64,000 nt of DNA, taken from the NCBI GenBank assembly GCA_024653965.1, contig JANLGW010000043.1, positions 30,013 to 94,012 of the forward strand, read 5' to 3'. The position numbers were made by a program, and so were the translations under genes. The first letter of the stretch is position 1; each line of letters starts with the position of its first letter. Source of the DNA: Rhodospirillales bacterium. Its GTDB lineage: Bacteria; Pseudomonadota; Alphaproteobacteria; Rhodospirillales; Magnetovibrionaceae. Below the pieces are notes generated by a model. It worked only from the letters and a program-made list of their open reading frames with translations. It made no database searches and was not told where the DNA came from. Positions 9,171-19,006 of the stretch are shown here, one piece after another.

Positions 9171-9797
9171 TTATTCTTTGCCGAGCAGGCGGGCAACATA
9201 ACGCGCCAGCATGTCGATTTCCAGGTTGACCTTAGCCCCCGGTTCCAATGCGCCAAGCGTGGTCGCGGTTTGGGTATGGGGAATCAGATTGATGCCGAAT
9301 TTGGACTTTGCAACTTCATTGACCGTCAGCGAGACGCCGTCGATGGTGATCGAGCCCTTAGGGGCTAAGTATTTGGCGAGTTTTTTCGGCGCGCGGAAGG
9401 TGTAACGCTGGCTATCGCCATCGGCTTCGCGGCGCACCAGTTCGCCAACACCATCGACGTGGCCTGACACGATATGCCCGCCCAGTTCGTCGCCAAGACG
9501 CATGGCGCGTTCTAAATTCAAGCGCGCGCCGACCGCCCAAGAGCCAAGCGTGGTTTTAGAAAGGCTTTCGGCGGAAACTTCGACGACGAACCAGCCTCGG
9601 CCATTCTCCTGCCCCCCATCATGCCCCTTATCCACCACCGTCATGCACGCCCCAGCGCAAGCGATGGAGGCGCCAATATCGACGGTGCTTAAATCGAACG
9701 CGGTTTCGATTTCAAAACGACGCCCCTCGCCCTCGCCGCTGCCCGTAGGCTGGGCGGAACGCACACGTCCGATATCGGTGATGATGCCAGTAAACAT
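9171..9797 (-). CDS. ribE: Riboflavin synthase alpha chain
   Basis: Riboflavin synthase dismutates two lumazine molecules to riboflavin. The 208-residue product starts with the classic MFTGIITDIG and shows the internal duplication of two barrel repeats: the first has IACAGACMTVVDKG and FVVEVSAESL, the second has GSITIDGVSLTVNEV and INLIPHTQTATTLG. HIVSGHVDGVGE joins them. It lies 6 bp after ribD and 28 bp before the RibBX-type gene. Confidence 0.96.
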   Translation of the reverse strand: MFTGIITDIGRVRSAQPTGSGEGEGRRFEIETAFDLSTVDIGASIACAGACMTVVDKGHDGGQENGRGWFVVEVSAESLSKTTLGSWAVGARLNLERAMRLGDELGGHIVSGHVDGVGELVRREADGDSQRYTFRAPKKLAKYLAPKGSITIDGVSLTVNEVAKSKFGINLIPHTQTATTLGALEPGAKVNLEIDMLARYVARLLGKE

Positions 9798-9803
9798 AAC
9801 GGA

Positions 9804-10898
9804 TTAAGCCTTACGCGTATCGTAGAGTTCCAATTGGTCCGGCCCTGCCTGTAGCACGGCTTGGCGGGTCAGTTCCAGTTTTTCCATAGCTTTTGCGTAA
9901 AATGCGGGCACGCCATCCGATTTTAGAACCTTTGGCGCGCGAAACCAGGCAATTTCGTCGACCAATCCGGCCTCTAAAAAGGCGCTCGCCACGGTCGGTC
10001 CGGCCTCAACCAGCACCCGCGTCAACCCGCGCATCGCCAATTCCCCCGCGATCCAGCCCGGTTCTGGCTGGGCGGAAGGGGCGCGGATGACGGTGACGCC
10101 CAAGTTTTCCATAGCTTCAGAGCCCGTCGCATCCTTGCCGCACATCACCCACAACGGCGATACATCCAATGTTTTCAATAAATTGGCATTCACGGGCAAG
10201 CGCAACTGCGAATCCAACAGCACGCGCACCGGACTTTGCCCTTCCAGGCCTGCCAAACGGCAGGTGTACTCAGGATCGTCGCTCAACACCGTGCCGATGC
10301 CGAACAGCACCGCGTCATGGTTGGCGCGCAGCAAATGGCCGCGATTGCGGGCCTCAGCCGAGGTCACCCATTTATCGGCACCCGTGGCATCTGGCCCCGG
10401 AATATGGCCGTTTTGATCCGTCGCCAATTTCAAGGTGAACATGGGGCGGCGCTGGGTGCGGTTTAAGAAAAAGCCCAGGTTGGCCCGCCAGGCTTCCTCG
10501 CGGCACACGTCCCGGGTGACTTTGATGCCCGCATGGTTCAAGATTTCCAGACCCCTGCCCGCAACACGCGGGTCCGGATCGTCAATCGCCACCACCACCC
10601 GTTTGACGCCTGCCGCGACTAAGGCGTCGGCGCACGGCGGGGTTTGGCCGATGTGCGCGCACGGTTCCAGCGTGACATAAGCGGTTGAGCCCTTGGCCCG
10701 ATCGCCTGCACCGGCCAGCGCTTGGGCTTCGGCGTGGGGGCGGCCGCCCGGCTGAGTCCAGCCGCGTGCAATGACAAGCCCGTCCTTGACCAAGAGACAG
10801 CCCACCGCCGGATTGGGATAAGTATTGCCAAGCCCGCGCCGCGCCAACGACAGCGCCGCACGCATGAAATCTAGATCACGCGGGTCAGTCGCGTTCAC
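9804..10898 (-). CDS. ribD: Bifunctional pyrimidine deaminase/reductase RibD
   Basis: RibD carries out the second and third steps of riboflavin synthesis. The N-terminal deaminase domain (about 1-145) has the zinc site RPHAEAQAL and [13 protein letters not shown]. The C-terminal reductase domain (about 150-364) begins at [10 protein letters not shown] and includes [21 protein letters not shown] and the [20 protein letters not shown] pattern. The 5' end overlaps the nrdR stop by 14 bp, so the two are likely translationally coupled. Confidence 0.96.
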   Translation of the reverse strand: MNATDPRDLDFMRAALSLARRGLGNTYPNPAVGCLLVKDGLVIARGWTQPGGRPHAEAQALAGAGDRAKGSTAYVTLEPCAHIGQTPPCADALVAAGVKRVVVAIDDPDPRVAGRGLEILNHAGIKVTRDVCREEAWRANLGFFLNRTQRRPMFTLKLATDQNGHIPGPDATGADKWVTSAEARNRGHLLRANHDAVLFGIGTVLSDDPEYTCRLAGLEGQSPVRVLLDSQLRLPVNANLLKTLDVSPLWVMCGKDATGSEAMENLGVTVIRAPSAQPEPGWIAGELAMRGLTRVLVEAGPTVASAFLEAGLVDEIAWFRAPKVLKSDGVPAFYAKAMEKLELTRQAVLQAGPDQLELYDTRKA

Positions 10899-11340
10899 CT
10901 AAAGTCCCAATAAACTCGTTAAAGTCATTGATTTCATGGAAGTCTTTATAGACGGAGGCAAAGCGCACATAGGCGACTTTGTCCAGATCCATCAGCCGAT
11001 CCATGATCAGCTTGCCGATCGCCTTGGACGGAATTTCCGTCTCGCCCGAGGTTTCCAGATGGCGCTGGATGGAGTTCACGATGCGCTCGATCTGGTCTTC
11101 GTGGACCGGGCGTTTACGCAGCGCGATTTCCATCGAGCGTTTGACCTTTTCGCGGTCGAACGGCGCTTTGTCTCCGTTGGATTTGATCACCGTAAGTTCC
11201 CGCAGATGCACCCGCTCGAACGTGGTGAAGCGCGAACCGCACGACTGGCAATAACGCCGACGGCGAATGGCGGCGTTATCTTCGGTGGGGCGCGAGTCCT
11301 TCACCTGGGTGTCTTCATTGCCGCAAAACGGACAACGCAT
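10885..11340 (-). CDS. nrdR: Transcriptional repressor NrdR
   Basis: NrdR represses ribonucleotide reductase genes by sensing (d)ATP. The 151-residue product has an N-terminal zinc ribbon (C3, C6, C31, C34) followed by an ATP-cone domain from about residue 49 ([21 protein letters not shown]). GlyA-nrdR-ribD is a frequent order in alphaproteobacteria and is seen here, with nrdR 24 bp after glyA. No NrdR boxes were looked for genome-wide. Confidence 0.97.
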   Translation of the reverse strand: MRCPFCGNEDTQVKDSRPTEDNAAIRRRRYCQSCGSRFTTFERVHLRELTVIKSNGDKAPFDREKVKRSMEIALRKRPVHEDQIERIVNSIQRHLETSGETEIPSKAIGKLIMDRLMDLDKVAYVRFASVYKDFHEINDFNEFIGTLGERD

Positions 11341-11364
11341 CGTCTTTCTCCCCCTGCTCTCAGC

Positions 11365-12660
11365 TTAACCGTAGATGGGGAAGCGCGCGCACAGCGCTTC
11401 GACCTTCTGGCGTACGGCCGCTTCGACTTTACCATTGCCTTCTTCACCGTTGGCGGCCAAGCCGTCCAACACTTCGCAGGCCATCTGGCCAATTTGCTTG
11501 AACTCCGCAACGCCGAAGCCGCGCGTGGTGCCCGCAGGCGTGCCGAAACGCACGCCGGACGTGATCATGGGCTTTTCCGTATCAAACGGAATGCCGTTTT
11601 TGTTGCAGGTGATGCCGGCGCGATCCAGCGCGTGTTCGGCGGCATTGCCTTTCAGGCCCTTGGGCCGCAAATCGACCAGCATCAGGTGCGTGTCGGTGCC
11701 GCCGGTGGAAATGGCGTAACCGCCGTCCACCATGGTCTTGGCCAGCATCTGGGCGTTATCAATGACACGCTGAGCATAGGCTTTAAAGCTGGGACGCAGC
11801 GCCTCGCCGAAGGCTACCGCCTTGGCGGCGATGACATGCATTAGCGGCCCGCCTTGCAGGCCCGGGAAAATGGCGGAGTTGATTTTTTTCGACAGTTCCT
11901 CGGAATTGGTGAGGATCATGCCGCCGCGCGGACCACGCAAGGTCTTGTGCGTGGTGGTGGTGGTGACGTCGGCAATAGGCACCGGGCTGGGATGCAGCCC
12001 CGCCGCCACCAAGCCCGCAAAGTGCGCCATGTCGACCATCAGCAAAGCGCCCACTTCGTCGGCGATGGCGCGGAAGCGCGCAAAGTCGATGTGACGCGGA
12101 TAAGCCGAGCCGCCCGCGATGATCAATTTCGGTTTGTGTTCGCGCGCTAGGCTTTGCACTTCGTCAAAATTGATGCGCAGATCGGTTTCGCTGACGCCGT
12201 ACTGAATGGCGTTGAACCACTTGCCGCTTTGCGCCGGAGGCGCGCCGTGGGTGAGATGCCCGCCCGCCGCCAGGCTCATGCCCAAGATGGTATCGCCCGG
12301 CTGCAGCAGCGCCATAAATACGCCGCCGTTGGCCTGTGCGCCCGAATGGGGCTGAACGTTGACGAACTTACAGCCGAACAGTTGTTTGGCGCGGTCCTGC
12401 GCCAGTTGTTCGGAAATATCGACGTATTCGCAGCCGCCGTAATAACGCCGCCCGGGATAGCCTTCGGCGTATTTATTGGTAAGCACGCTGCCTTGCGCTT
12501 CCAGCACCGCCTTGGAGACGATGTTTTCCGATGCGATCAGTTCGATCTGATTTTTCTGACGGCCCAGTTCCTGATCGATGGACTTTTTGATGTCCGGGTC
12601 GGTCTCGGCCAGGGTCTTGGAAAAGAATTGGGCCAGTTCGTCATTGGGATAAGCGGTCAT
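11365..12660 (-). CDS. glyA: Serine hydroxymethyltransferase
   Basis: GlyA interconverts serine and glycine with tetrahydrofolate, the main source of one-carbon units. The 431-residue product has the family hallmarks: [20 protein letters not shown] near the N-terminus, [17 protein letters not shown], and the PLP-lysine motif [15 protein letters not shown]. The length is standard. It lies 34 bp after rpiB. The upstream gap is far too short for a glycine riboswitch. Confidence 0.98.
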   Translation of the reverse strand: MTAYPNDELAQFFSKTLAETDPDIKKSIDQELGRQKNQIELIASENIVSKAVLEAQGSVLTNKYAEGYPGRRYYGGCEYVDISEQLAQDRAKQLFGCKFVNVQPHSGAQANGGVFMALLQPGDTILGMSLAAGGHLTHGAPPAQSGKWFNAIQYGVSETDLRINFDEVQSLAREHKPKLIIAGGSAYPRHIDFARFRAIADEVGALLMVDMAHFAGLVAAGLHPSPVPIADVTTTTTHKTLRGPRGGMILTNSEELSKKINSAIFPGLQGGPLMHVIAAKAVAFGEALRPSFKAYAQRVIDNAQMLAKTMVDGGYAISTGGTDTHLMLVDLRPKGLKGNAAEHALDRAGITCNKNGIPFDTEKPMITSGVRFGTPAGTTRGFGVAEFKQIGQMACEVLDGLAANGEEGNGKVEAAVRQKVEALCARFPIYG

Positions 12661-12694
12661 GGGTGCGGCTCTGCCTTTTGCTTAAGAAACAAAA

Positions 12695-13141
12695 TTAACG
12701 CGGGGGATTGGACAATTTGTCCACGCGGCGCTGGTGGCGGCCGCCTTCAAAATCGGTGTTGAGGAAGGTGTTCACGCATTCTTCGCAAAGATCCGGGCCG
12801 ATCATGCGCCCGCCGAACACGATGACGTTGGCGTCGTTGTGTTCGCGTGCAAGGCGCGCGCAGGTAACATCGTGTACCAAAGCAGCGCGGATTTCGGGGA
12901 AACGATTAGCGGCGATGGAAATACCGATGCCGCTGCCGCACATCAAAATGCCGCGTGTCGCCTGCCCATCTTTTAAGATGTGCGCCAGCTTATAGCCATA
13001 ATCGGGGTAATCGACGCTCTCGGTGCCATTGACGCCCAAATCAAGGATTTCATAGCCCTTGTTTTGCAAATAAGCCGCAATGTGGCTCTTCAGCGCTAAC
13101 GCGCCGTGGTCGCAAGCAATGGCGATGGTTTGCTTCGTCAT
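12695..13141 (-). CDS. rpiB: Ribose-5-phosphate isomerase B
   Basis: RpiB interconverts ribose-5-phosphate and ribulose-5-phosphate, the latter a substrate of the RibB reaction nearby. Starting at MTKQTIAIACDHG (ATG at 13141), the product is 148 residues, the family norm. It has the active-site CDHG (C10-D11-H12) and MCGSGIGISIAANR, in which Cys68 is the acid/base residue. An in-frame upstream extension of 12 codons is possible but has no homology character. It is followed by glyA at 34 bp. Confidence 0.95.
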   Translation of the reverse strand: MTKQTIAIACDHGALALKSHIAAYLQNKGYEILDLGVNGTESVDYPDYGYKLAHILKDGQATRGILMCGSGIGISIAANRFPEIRAALVHDVTCARLAREHNDANVIVFGGRMIGPDLCEECVNTFLNTDFEGGRHQRRVDKLSNPPR

Positions 13142-13281
13142 GGCGAATGTCCGTATCCCGTTCGATGATGTGATCACAAGAGGAGCGTTTAGTTACCATA
13201 TCTCGTATAGCTCTGCCAAGCGGGCACAAGCTTTCGGTGCTGTCACAAGACTTCTTTTTTCTCGCTTGCGTTTAGGCGAAA

Positions 13282-13308
13282 CGGCCCGCCGAATGATCCG
13301 GCGGGCCG
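13282..13308 (-). terminator. Hairpin downstream of the SulP gene
   Basis: A 10 bp GC-rich stem (CGGCCCGCCG at 13282-13291 paired with 13299-13308) lies 38 bp past the SulP stop codon. The T-run after it is short (GTTTC on the minus strand), so it may be a weak intrinsic or rho-assisted terminator. Confidence 0.5.
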
Positions 13309-13345
13309 CTTTAGAGGGGCGCACAACGGGCCGCGAACGAGCAAA

Positions 13346-15136
13346 TTATTCTGCCGTTGTCGTCGGTTGGCATTCTTCGAACACGCGGGTCTTGCAATTC
13401 TCGCACTTGCCCTTGCGGCGCAGGCGCTGCTGCAGGGTGCGGATCGCTTCGCTTTTTTCATCGAAGAAATGATTGTTGCCGATATCGCGGATGAAATGCA
13501 TGCGGCTCAGCTTTTCGTAGACCTTTGGCTTGAGATCGGAGAAATACAGTCCGCCGTCCATTTCCGTCAGGCGTTCGGCTTCGTGGTGCAGCATTTCCGC
13601 GCCGGACAAATCGATGAAGTTCACGCCTGAGCAGACGATCAAAATATCGACGATGCCTTCCTTGGCGGTGATGCGCTGCAGTTCCCGTTGCAGGTGATTG
13701 AGCGAGCCGAAATAGATCGACATATCAAAGCGAATGATTTTCAGATTGGGGCATTCGCTCAGCGGCCGGGTCGTGGTGTCTACGAGATGTTTCTTTTTGT
13801 AGACCGGGTCATAAGCCGGCGCCAATGAGACGATTTCCGGATACGAGGTGCGCCCCAGGAAAATCACCAACGACAGCAGCACGCCCAAATAAATGGCGAA
13901 TTCCAATTCCAAAAACAGCGTCGAGGCCAAGGTGGTGAGCAAGATCGCGGTTTCCGACTTGCTGGAGCGGATCACATGCACGATCTGCTTTAAGTCGATC
14001 AAGTTGTACGCGACGAGCATAATCACGCCGGCCATCGCGCTGATGGGCAGATAGACAGCCAACGGAGCCAACAGCATTACCATCGCCATCAAGATCACAG
14101 CAGAGAATATGGCCGATATGGGCGTCACCGCGCCCGCCGTGTAATTGACGCCTGAACGGGTGAACGAACCGGAACCCGCATAGGATGAAAAGAAGCTGCC
14201 CGCGATATTGGACAAACCCTGACCGATGAATTCCTGGTTGCCGTCGATGCGCTGGTGGCTTTTGGCGGCAATGGAACGGCTGATGGACACGGCTTCGATC
14301 AGACCGAGTAGTGCTACCGCGAAAGCGTTCGGCGCCAGCAATTTGACGGAAGTGAATGAAATGTCGGGGATCGACAGCGGCGGCAGCTGCGCCGGGATTG
14401 CGCTCACCATGGCGATGCCCGCGCCCTCGCCGCCCAAAAACTGGGCCAAAACGCCGCCCGCCAACAAAGCGATCAAAAGATTCGGCAGCTTCGGTTTTAT
14501 TTTTTTGATCAAGATCGCAATGACCAGCGTCGCCAGGGCCGTGGCCAGAATGCTCGTCTGCACCTGATTTAAGTTCAGATACAAATCATGCCAGGTCAGC
14601 AAAAACGATTCGCCCTTCGGCACATGCACGCCCATCACGTTTTTCATCTGGCTGGTGGCGATCAAGATCGCCGCCCCTGCCGTAAAACCCACGACCACGG
14701 TATGCGAGACGAAGTTCACCAAAACGCCTAGCCGCGCCAGACCGAAGGCCAATTGGTAAACGCCCGCAAGGAACGTCACGGTCAACGCCATCTGCACGAA
14801 TTCTGGCGTGCCGACTTCGGCATAGCGGCTGACGGTGGAGAAAATAACAATGGAAATCGCCGTGGTTGGCCCCGAAATCAAATGCCGGGATGATCCGAAT
14901 AGCGCCGCCACGATGGGCGTCACCATGGCGGTATAAAGCCCGTATTGCGGCGGCAGTCCGGCAATGATGGCAAACGCGACGCCTTGCGGCAAAACGATGA
15001 CGGCACCCGTGAGGCCGGCAATCAGGTCCGCGCGCAAACTGTTTTTATTGACCAGATGCAGCCATAAGAAAAACGGAAAAATGGATTCTTTGGAGGGGCG
15101 AAACATCCAAAGCTGAGAAAGCGCGCGTGCGACCAT
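13346..15136 (-). CDS. SulP-family anion transporter with STAS domain
   Basis: This 596-residue inner-membrane protein is a SulP (SLC26-like) transporter, moving sulfate, bicarbonate or another anion. The transport domain (about residues 25-430) begins with the signature LRADLIAGLTGAVIVLPQGVA and GLPPQYGLYTAM and has 10-12 hydrophobic helices. A STAS domain follows (about 455-560), with IRFDMSIYFGS and the GVNFIDLSGAEML loop. After it comes a short tail, RRKGKCENCKTRVFEECQP, with three cysteines in a CxxC-x7-C arrangement. The substrate cannot be told from sequence. ATG at 15136 has AGG about 9 bases before it. It stands alone, with 204 bp and 382 bp flanks. Confidence 0.92.
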   Translation of the reverse strand: MVARALSQLWMFRPSKESIFPFFLWLHLVNKNSLRADLIAGLTGAVIVLPQGVAFAIIAGLPPQYGLYTAMVTPIVAALFGSSRHLISGPTTAISIVIFSTVSRYAEVGTPEFVQMALTVTFLAGVYQLAFGLARLGVLVNFVSHTVVVGFTAGAAILIATSQMKNVMGVHVPKGESFLLTWHDLYLNLNQVQTSILATALATLVIAILIKKIKPKLPNLLIALLAGGVLAQFLGGEGAGIAMVSAIPAQLPPLSIPDISFTSVKLLAPNAFAVALLGLIEAVSISRSIAAKSHQRIDGNQEFIGQGLSNIAGSFFSSYAGSGSFTRSGVNYTAGAVTPISAIFSAVILMAMVMLLAPLAVYLPISAMAGVIMLVAYNLIDLKQIVHVIRSSKSETAILLTTLASTLFLELEFAIYLGVLLSLVIFLGRTSYPEIVSLAPAYDPVYKKKHLVDTTTRPLSECPNLKIIRFDMSIYFGSLNHLQRELQRITAKEGIVDILIVCSGVNFIDLSGAEMLHHEAERLTEMDGGLYFSDLKPKVYEKLSRMHFIRDIGNNHFFDEKSEAIRTLQQRLRRKGKCENCKTRVFEECQPTTTAE

Positions 15137-15518
15137 ATCGTTAAGCCTATCGAATGCAGGCCCCCAATGGTAAGCGGCCCGAATGCCATCACATCCGCAC
15201 GGGAACGGTCATTTGGGGTCACTGCGCCGACGTGCGCACCGCCAGCCAAAGGGGCGCGCCGAAAATAGCTCGGATCAGATCACATGATCGAAGGTAGTGC
15301 GGTCTGCAAGGTCGACTTAGACGAGAACGTCTTTCGGGGTCGGGCGGCCTGTCCAAATCGACTTGATTAGCCCATAAAAAGGTTAATAAATCGGCAGACT
15401 TAAACCGGGTGCGGCTCGCGGCCCTGCATATTGTGGGGATGTTTATAACAGTTTTATCGAATATTCAACCGGACACTTTGATTTTTCGGCAAAAAAATGC
15501 ACTAGGGTCGGATCATTT
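15137..15518. other. Intergenic stretch between the SulP gene and a small conserved gene
   Basis: I see no coding frame with a ribosome binding site in these 382 bp. The half nearer 15518 is AT-rich and could hold the SulP promoter region and the end of the DUF6898-like transcript. A short inverted repeat, GATCA-CA-TGATC, lies near 15284-15295. Confidence 0.5.
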
Positions 15519-15785
15519 TTAAGTGAGATCGTTTTTCTGCCCCGCTTTGGCGCGATTTTTTTCCAACACATAAAGTAATTTGCGCACGGCCAAGCGTTTA
15601 ATGATTTCCATGCTCTGACGCGGGTCGGCGATCATGATGACCTCGGTACCCGTTACGGGGTCGATGGCGACGACGCGCAAGATGTTGCCGTGGCGCTGCA
15701 TTTCAAACAGCACCTCTTTCATGGGGGCCCGGGGGCTCCGGACCGGTGGGCCGGGACGTGTCGGTTTTTCGACCATAATGGCCAT
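15519..15785 (-). CDS. Small conserved alphaproteobacterial protein (possible DUF6898)
   Basis: The product is 88 residues, without signal peptide or membrane segment. The core EVLFEMQRHGNILRVVAIDPVTGTEV followed by a basic helix (IIKRLAVRKLLYVLEKNR) resembles a short alphaproteobacterial family, which I recall as DUF6898; this is from memory and not certain. The start MAIMVEKP at 15785 is chosen because AGAAGG sits 7 bases upstream; an extension of seven codons is possible. It is divergent from hemB with an 88 bp shared promoter region. Its function is unknown. Confidence 0.7.
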   Translation of the reverse strand: MAIMVEKPTRPGPPVRSPRAPMKEVLFEMQRHGNILRVVAIDPVTGTEVIMIADPRQSMEIIKRLAVRKLLYVLEKNRAKAGQKNDLT

Positions 15786-15873
15786 AAATACGCCTTCTCG
15801 ATGCACAAGAAAAGATTTCTATTGGCTTTAAGCGCTTGGGCGATATGTTAAGAGCCTTGTTTCAATAGGGTTT

Positions 15874-16881
15874 ATGATCGTGAGCACATCTTCTTCCCAG
15901 TTTCCATTGATCCGCATGCGCCGCAATCGCAGCCACGCGTGGATGCGCCGTCTGGTGCGCGAAACGACGTTGACCGTCGACGATCTGATCTGGCCGTTGT
16001 TCGTGGTCGATGGCCAGAACGAGCGCCAGCCCGTAAAATCGATGCCTGGGGTGGAGCGTCTGTCGCAAGATTTGATCGTTGAAGCGGCAAAACAAGCGGT
16101 TGATCTGGGCATTCCCGCCATGGCGGTGTTTCCCTATACCGATCCGGCGCTGAAAACGCCCGATGCGCGCGAAGCGCTCAACCCCGACAATTTGGTATGC
16201 CGCACGGTACGCGCCGTCAAAGACGCGGTGGGTGAGCAATTGGGGATCATCTGCGACGTGGCGCTGGACCCCTACAATTCCGACGGCCACGACGGTTTGG
16301 TCAAAGATGGCCGCATCCTCAACGACGAAACGGTCGCGCTGTTGTGCCAGCAATCCATCGTGCAGGCACGCGCGGGCTGCGACATCATCGCCCCTTCCGA
16401 CATGATGGACGGTCGCGTCGGCGCGATCCGCACCGCGCTGGACGCGGAAGGCTTTCAAGACGTTAAAATACTGTCTTACGCAGCCAAGTACGCGTCGAGC
16501 TTTTATGGTCCGTTCCGCGATGCGGTCGGCTCGGGCGGCGCGCTTAAAGGCGATAAAAAGACTTATCAGATGGACTTTGCCAATTCCGACGAAGCGTTGC
16601 GCGAAGTGGCCCAGGACATAGCCGAGGGCGCAGACATGGTCATGGTCAAACCCGGCCTGCCTTATCTCGACATCGTGCGCCGCATCAAAGACGAATTTTC
16701 CATGCCCACCTTTGCCTATCAGGTGTCGGGCGAATACGCCATGATTCAGGCGGCGGCGGCCAACGGCTGGCTGAACGGCGAAGCGGCGATGCTGGAAAGC
16801 CTGATGGCGTTCAAACGCGCAGGCTGCGACGGTATTCTCACCTACTACGCGCCAATCGCGGCAAAGTTGCTGAACGACTGA
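15874..16881 (+). CDS. hemB: Delta-aminolevulinic acid dehydratase (porphobilinogen synthase), Mg-type
   Basis: HemB condenses two 5-aminolevulinate molecules to porphobilinogen in heme and tetrapyrrole synthesis. The 335-residue product has both active-site lysine motifs, SYAAKYASSFYGPFRDA and MVMVKPGLPYLD (Schiff-base Lys). The metal site reads CDVALDPYNSDGHDG: the second and third zinc cysteines of the Zn-type enzyme are replaced by Ala/Asp, as in Mg/K-dependent alphaproteobacterial and pseudomonad enzymes. ATG at 15874 has AGGG only 3-4 bases away; a GTG six bases later is an alternative. Confidence 0.97.
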   Translation: MIVSTSSSQFPLIRMRRNRSHAWMRRLVRETTLTVDDLIWPLFVVDGQNERQPVKSMPGVERLSQDLIVEAAKQAVDLGIPAMAVFPYTDPALKTPDAREALNPDNLVCRTVRAVKDAVGEQLGIICDVALDPYNSDGHDGLVKDGRILNDETVALLCQQSIVQARAGCDIIAPSDMMDGRVGAIRTALDAEGFQDVKILSYAAKYASSFYGPFRDAVGSGGALKGDKKTYQMDFANSDEALREVAQDIAEGADMVMVKPGLPYLDIVRRIKDEFSMPTFAYQVSGEYAMIQAAAANGWLNGEAAMLESLMAFKRAGCDGILTYYAPIAAKLLND

Positions 16882-17008
16882 CGCCCCTTCCCGGCTTGCT
16901 TAAGCTATTGCATTGTTATATTTGCTACATTTACAAAGCATTATCCTTTATGATGGTACGGTGATTTTGACATGAGCAGGGGTGCCTAGCGTCAGAGAGG
17001 AACCGATT

Positions 17009-18937
17009 TTGCTGCGCACCGTATTACAGATCAAGTGGGCGGAACTCCTCAAACCGTTCTATTGGATAGCGCCGCTCGTGCTCAGCGCCATACTGTTGGC
17101 GATGGAGCAGTTTTCCTACCTGCTGTTTCATTCCGTTGCCGAGGGCCTTTCCATCATCGTCGCTGCCATGATGGCGGTCACCGCCTGGCAAACCTACGAC
17201 CTTTCCCGCGATCGTTTGTTCATGTTCTTGGGATGTGGTTTTTTCTGGGTCGCCGTCATCGATATGGCCCATGCATTTGTGTTTAAGGGCATGAATATTC
17301 TGCCCATTGAAAGCGCCAATCCGGCGACGCAATTGTGGATCGGTGCGCGCTACCTGGAAGCCTTGACTATTTTGCTGGCACTATTGCGGCTGAACGCTCC
17401 GCCCGCGCCGGGATGGCCTTTTGGGGGCATCGGCGTCGTTGCTTTAGGCATCATCGCAGCCGTATGGGTGGGCATCTTTCCCGACGCCTATATCGAACCC
17501 ACCGGATTGACGCCGTTCAAGATCATCAGCGAATACATCATCATCGCCATCTTAGCCGGTTGCCTAATATTGCTCGGCCAGAGGCAGGACCAACTGCCGC
17601 CCACGGTCATTGCGCCCCTGGGCATGGCGATCATCTTGACCATAGGATCGGAACTGGCTTTCACCTTTTACGTCGGTGTTTATGACCTTTCCAACTTGGT
17701 CGGCCACATTTTCAAATTGTTTGCGTTCTGGTTCGTGTTGATCGCCATCGTGCGCACCACGTTGGACCGACCATTCTCCGAGTTGCGGGTGCAAACGCAA
17801 TTGCAAGAGCAAACTGCGAACGATCTGCGCGAAAGCGAGGAGCGGCTGCTGACCATCATGGGGAATGCCCAAGATGCGATCGTCATGATCGACGCCCGCG
17901 GTCGGGTAATGTTTTGGAATGCCGCCGCCGAACGCATGTTTGGCCACACCGAGACCGAGGCCATGGGCCGAGACGTTCATGAGCTGTTGGCGCCGCCGGA
18001 AAACATGCCGCTGATCAAAAAGCGCCTCGCCGCGTTCGGCCAAACGGGGCAAGGCCCGGTAATCGGGGTAACGGTTGGCCTTGACGCACGGCGCAGAGAT
18101 GGCGTCACGATCCCGGTGGAATTGTCCGTATCGTCCGTCCACTACAAAAACGAATGGGCCGCCATCGCCACGGCCCGCGATCTCACCGAACGCAGAGAAG
18201 CCGAACGCCAATTGCGCCAGCTGCAAAAATCGGATGCCATCGAAAGCATGGCCGCAGGAATTGCGCACGACTTTAAAAACATGCTGCTGCCCATCATCAG
18301 CCTGACCGGCATGTGCTTAAGTTCGCTGCCCAAGGATTCACGCGAACATATTCGACTGGAAAAAGTTCTCGAAGCGGCAAACCGCGCCGCCGATCTGGCT
18401 AAGCGCATCCTCAATTTTTCCCATGAAGACAAGCCCGTCGTCGAAGAAACCGATCTGTCTGAGTTGGCCAGGGAAACCGCAGAGTTTCTGCGTTCCACGA
18501 CATTAAAAAACATCGCCATCACAACAGACATTGAACCCGGCCTGATCGCCGCCATCGATGCCGAGCAAATCGTCAACGTGCTGGTCAACCTCGGCAACAA
18601 CGCCGCCGACGCCATGGGCGATAAAATCGGCGCGATGGCGATTGGCCTAACCAAACATACTCTCACTTACCGCGAAACGCTGGCGATCCCCCGACTAAAG
18701 CCGGGCCGGCCTTATGGCGTGTTGACAGTAAGCGACGAGGGCATTGGCATGGATGAGCCGACCATCGCGCGGATATTCGATCCGTTTTTCACCACCAAGG
18801 AAGTCGGCCACGGCACCGGGCTGGGCCTGCCCGTGGCCCACAGCATCGTGACCAAACATGGCGGCGCAATCGGCGTCAAAAGCACGCCGGGCAAAGGGAC
18901 CAAGTTCACCGTCTATCTGCCCTTGGTGGGGGCGTAA
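17009..18937 (+). CDS. Membrane sensor histidine kinase with MASE3 and PAS domains
   Basis: This protein has about seven N-terminal transmembrane helices matching the MASE3 sensory domain (SVAEGLSIIVAAMMAVTAWQ, MAHAFVFKGMNILP), roughly residues 20-260. A PAS domain follows (ERLLTIMGNAQDAIVMIDARG), then a HisKA-type H-box (ESMAAGIAHDFKNMLLPIIS) and an HATPase domain with an N-box (NLGNNAADAM), DEGIGMD and GTGLGLPVAHSIV. There is no receiver domain and no response regulator next to it, so the partner is unknown. The TTG at 17009 is favoured because AGAGAGGAA lies 7 bases upstream; a GTG at 16982 would add nine residues but has a poorly spaced site. A bidirectional terminator follows. Confidence 0.88.
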   Translation: MLRTVLQIKWAELLKPFYWIAPLVLSAILLAMEQFSYLLFHSVAEGLSIIVAAMMAVTAWQTYDLSRDRLFMFLGCGFFWVAVIDMAHAFVFKGMNILPIESANPATQLWIGARYLEALTILLALLRLNAPPAPGWPFGGIGVVALGIIAAVWVGIFPDAYIEPTGLTPFKIISEYIIIAILAGCLILLGQRQDQLPPTVIAPLGMAIILTIGSELAFTFYVGVYDLSNLVGHIFKLFAFWFVLIAIVRTTLDRPFSELRVQTQLQEQTANDLRESEERLLTIMGNAQDAIVMIDARGRVMFWNAAAERMFGHTETEAMGRDVHELLAPPENMPLIKKRLAAFGQTGQGPVIGVTVGLDARRRDGVTIPVELSVSSVHYKNEWAAIATARDLTERREAERQLRQLQKSDAIESMAAGIAHDFKNMLLPIISLTGMCLSSLPKDSREHIRLEKVLEAANRAADLAKRILNFSHEDKPVVEETDLSELARETAEFLRSTTLKNIAITTDIEPGLIAAIDAEQIVNVLVNLGNNAADAMGDKIGAMAIGLTKHTLTYRETLAIPRLKPGRPYGVLTVSDEGIGMDEPTIARIFDPFFTTKEVGHGTGLGLPVAHSIVTKHGGAIGVKSTPGKGTKFTVYLPLVGA

Positions 18938-18949
18938 CGCATAAAAAAA

Positions 18950-18969
18950 CGGCGCCTGCAAGGGCGCCG
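18950..18969. terminator. Bidirectional rho-independent terminator
   Basis: A 7 bp stem (CGGCGCC at 18950-18956 with GGCGCCG at 18963-18969) is preceded by a run of seven A and followed by CTTTTT. It lies between the convergent histidine kinase and cheW genes. Confidence 0.8.
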
Positions 18970-19006
18970 CTTTTTAATGACTGAATTTGCGACTTACGCC
19001 GCCCTA

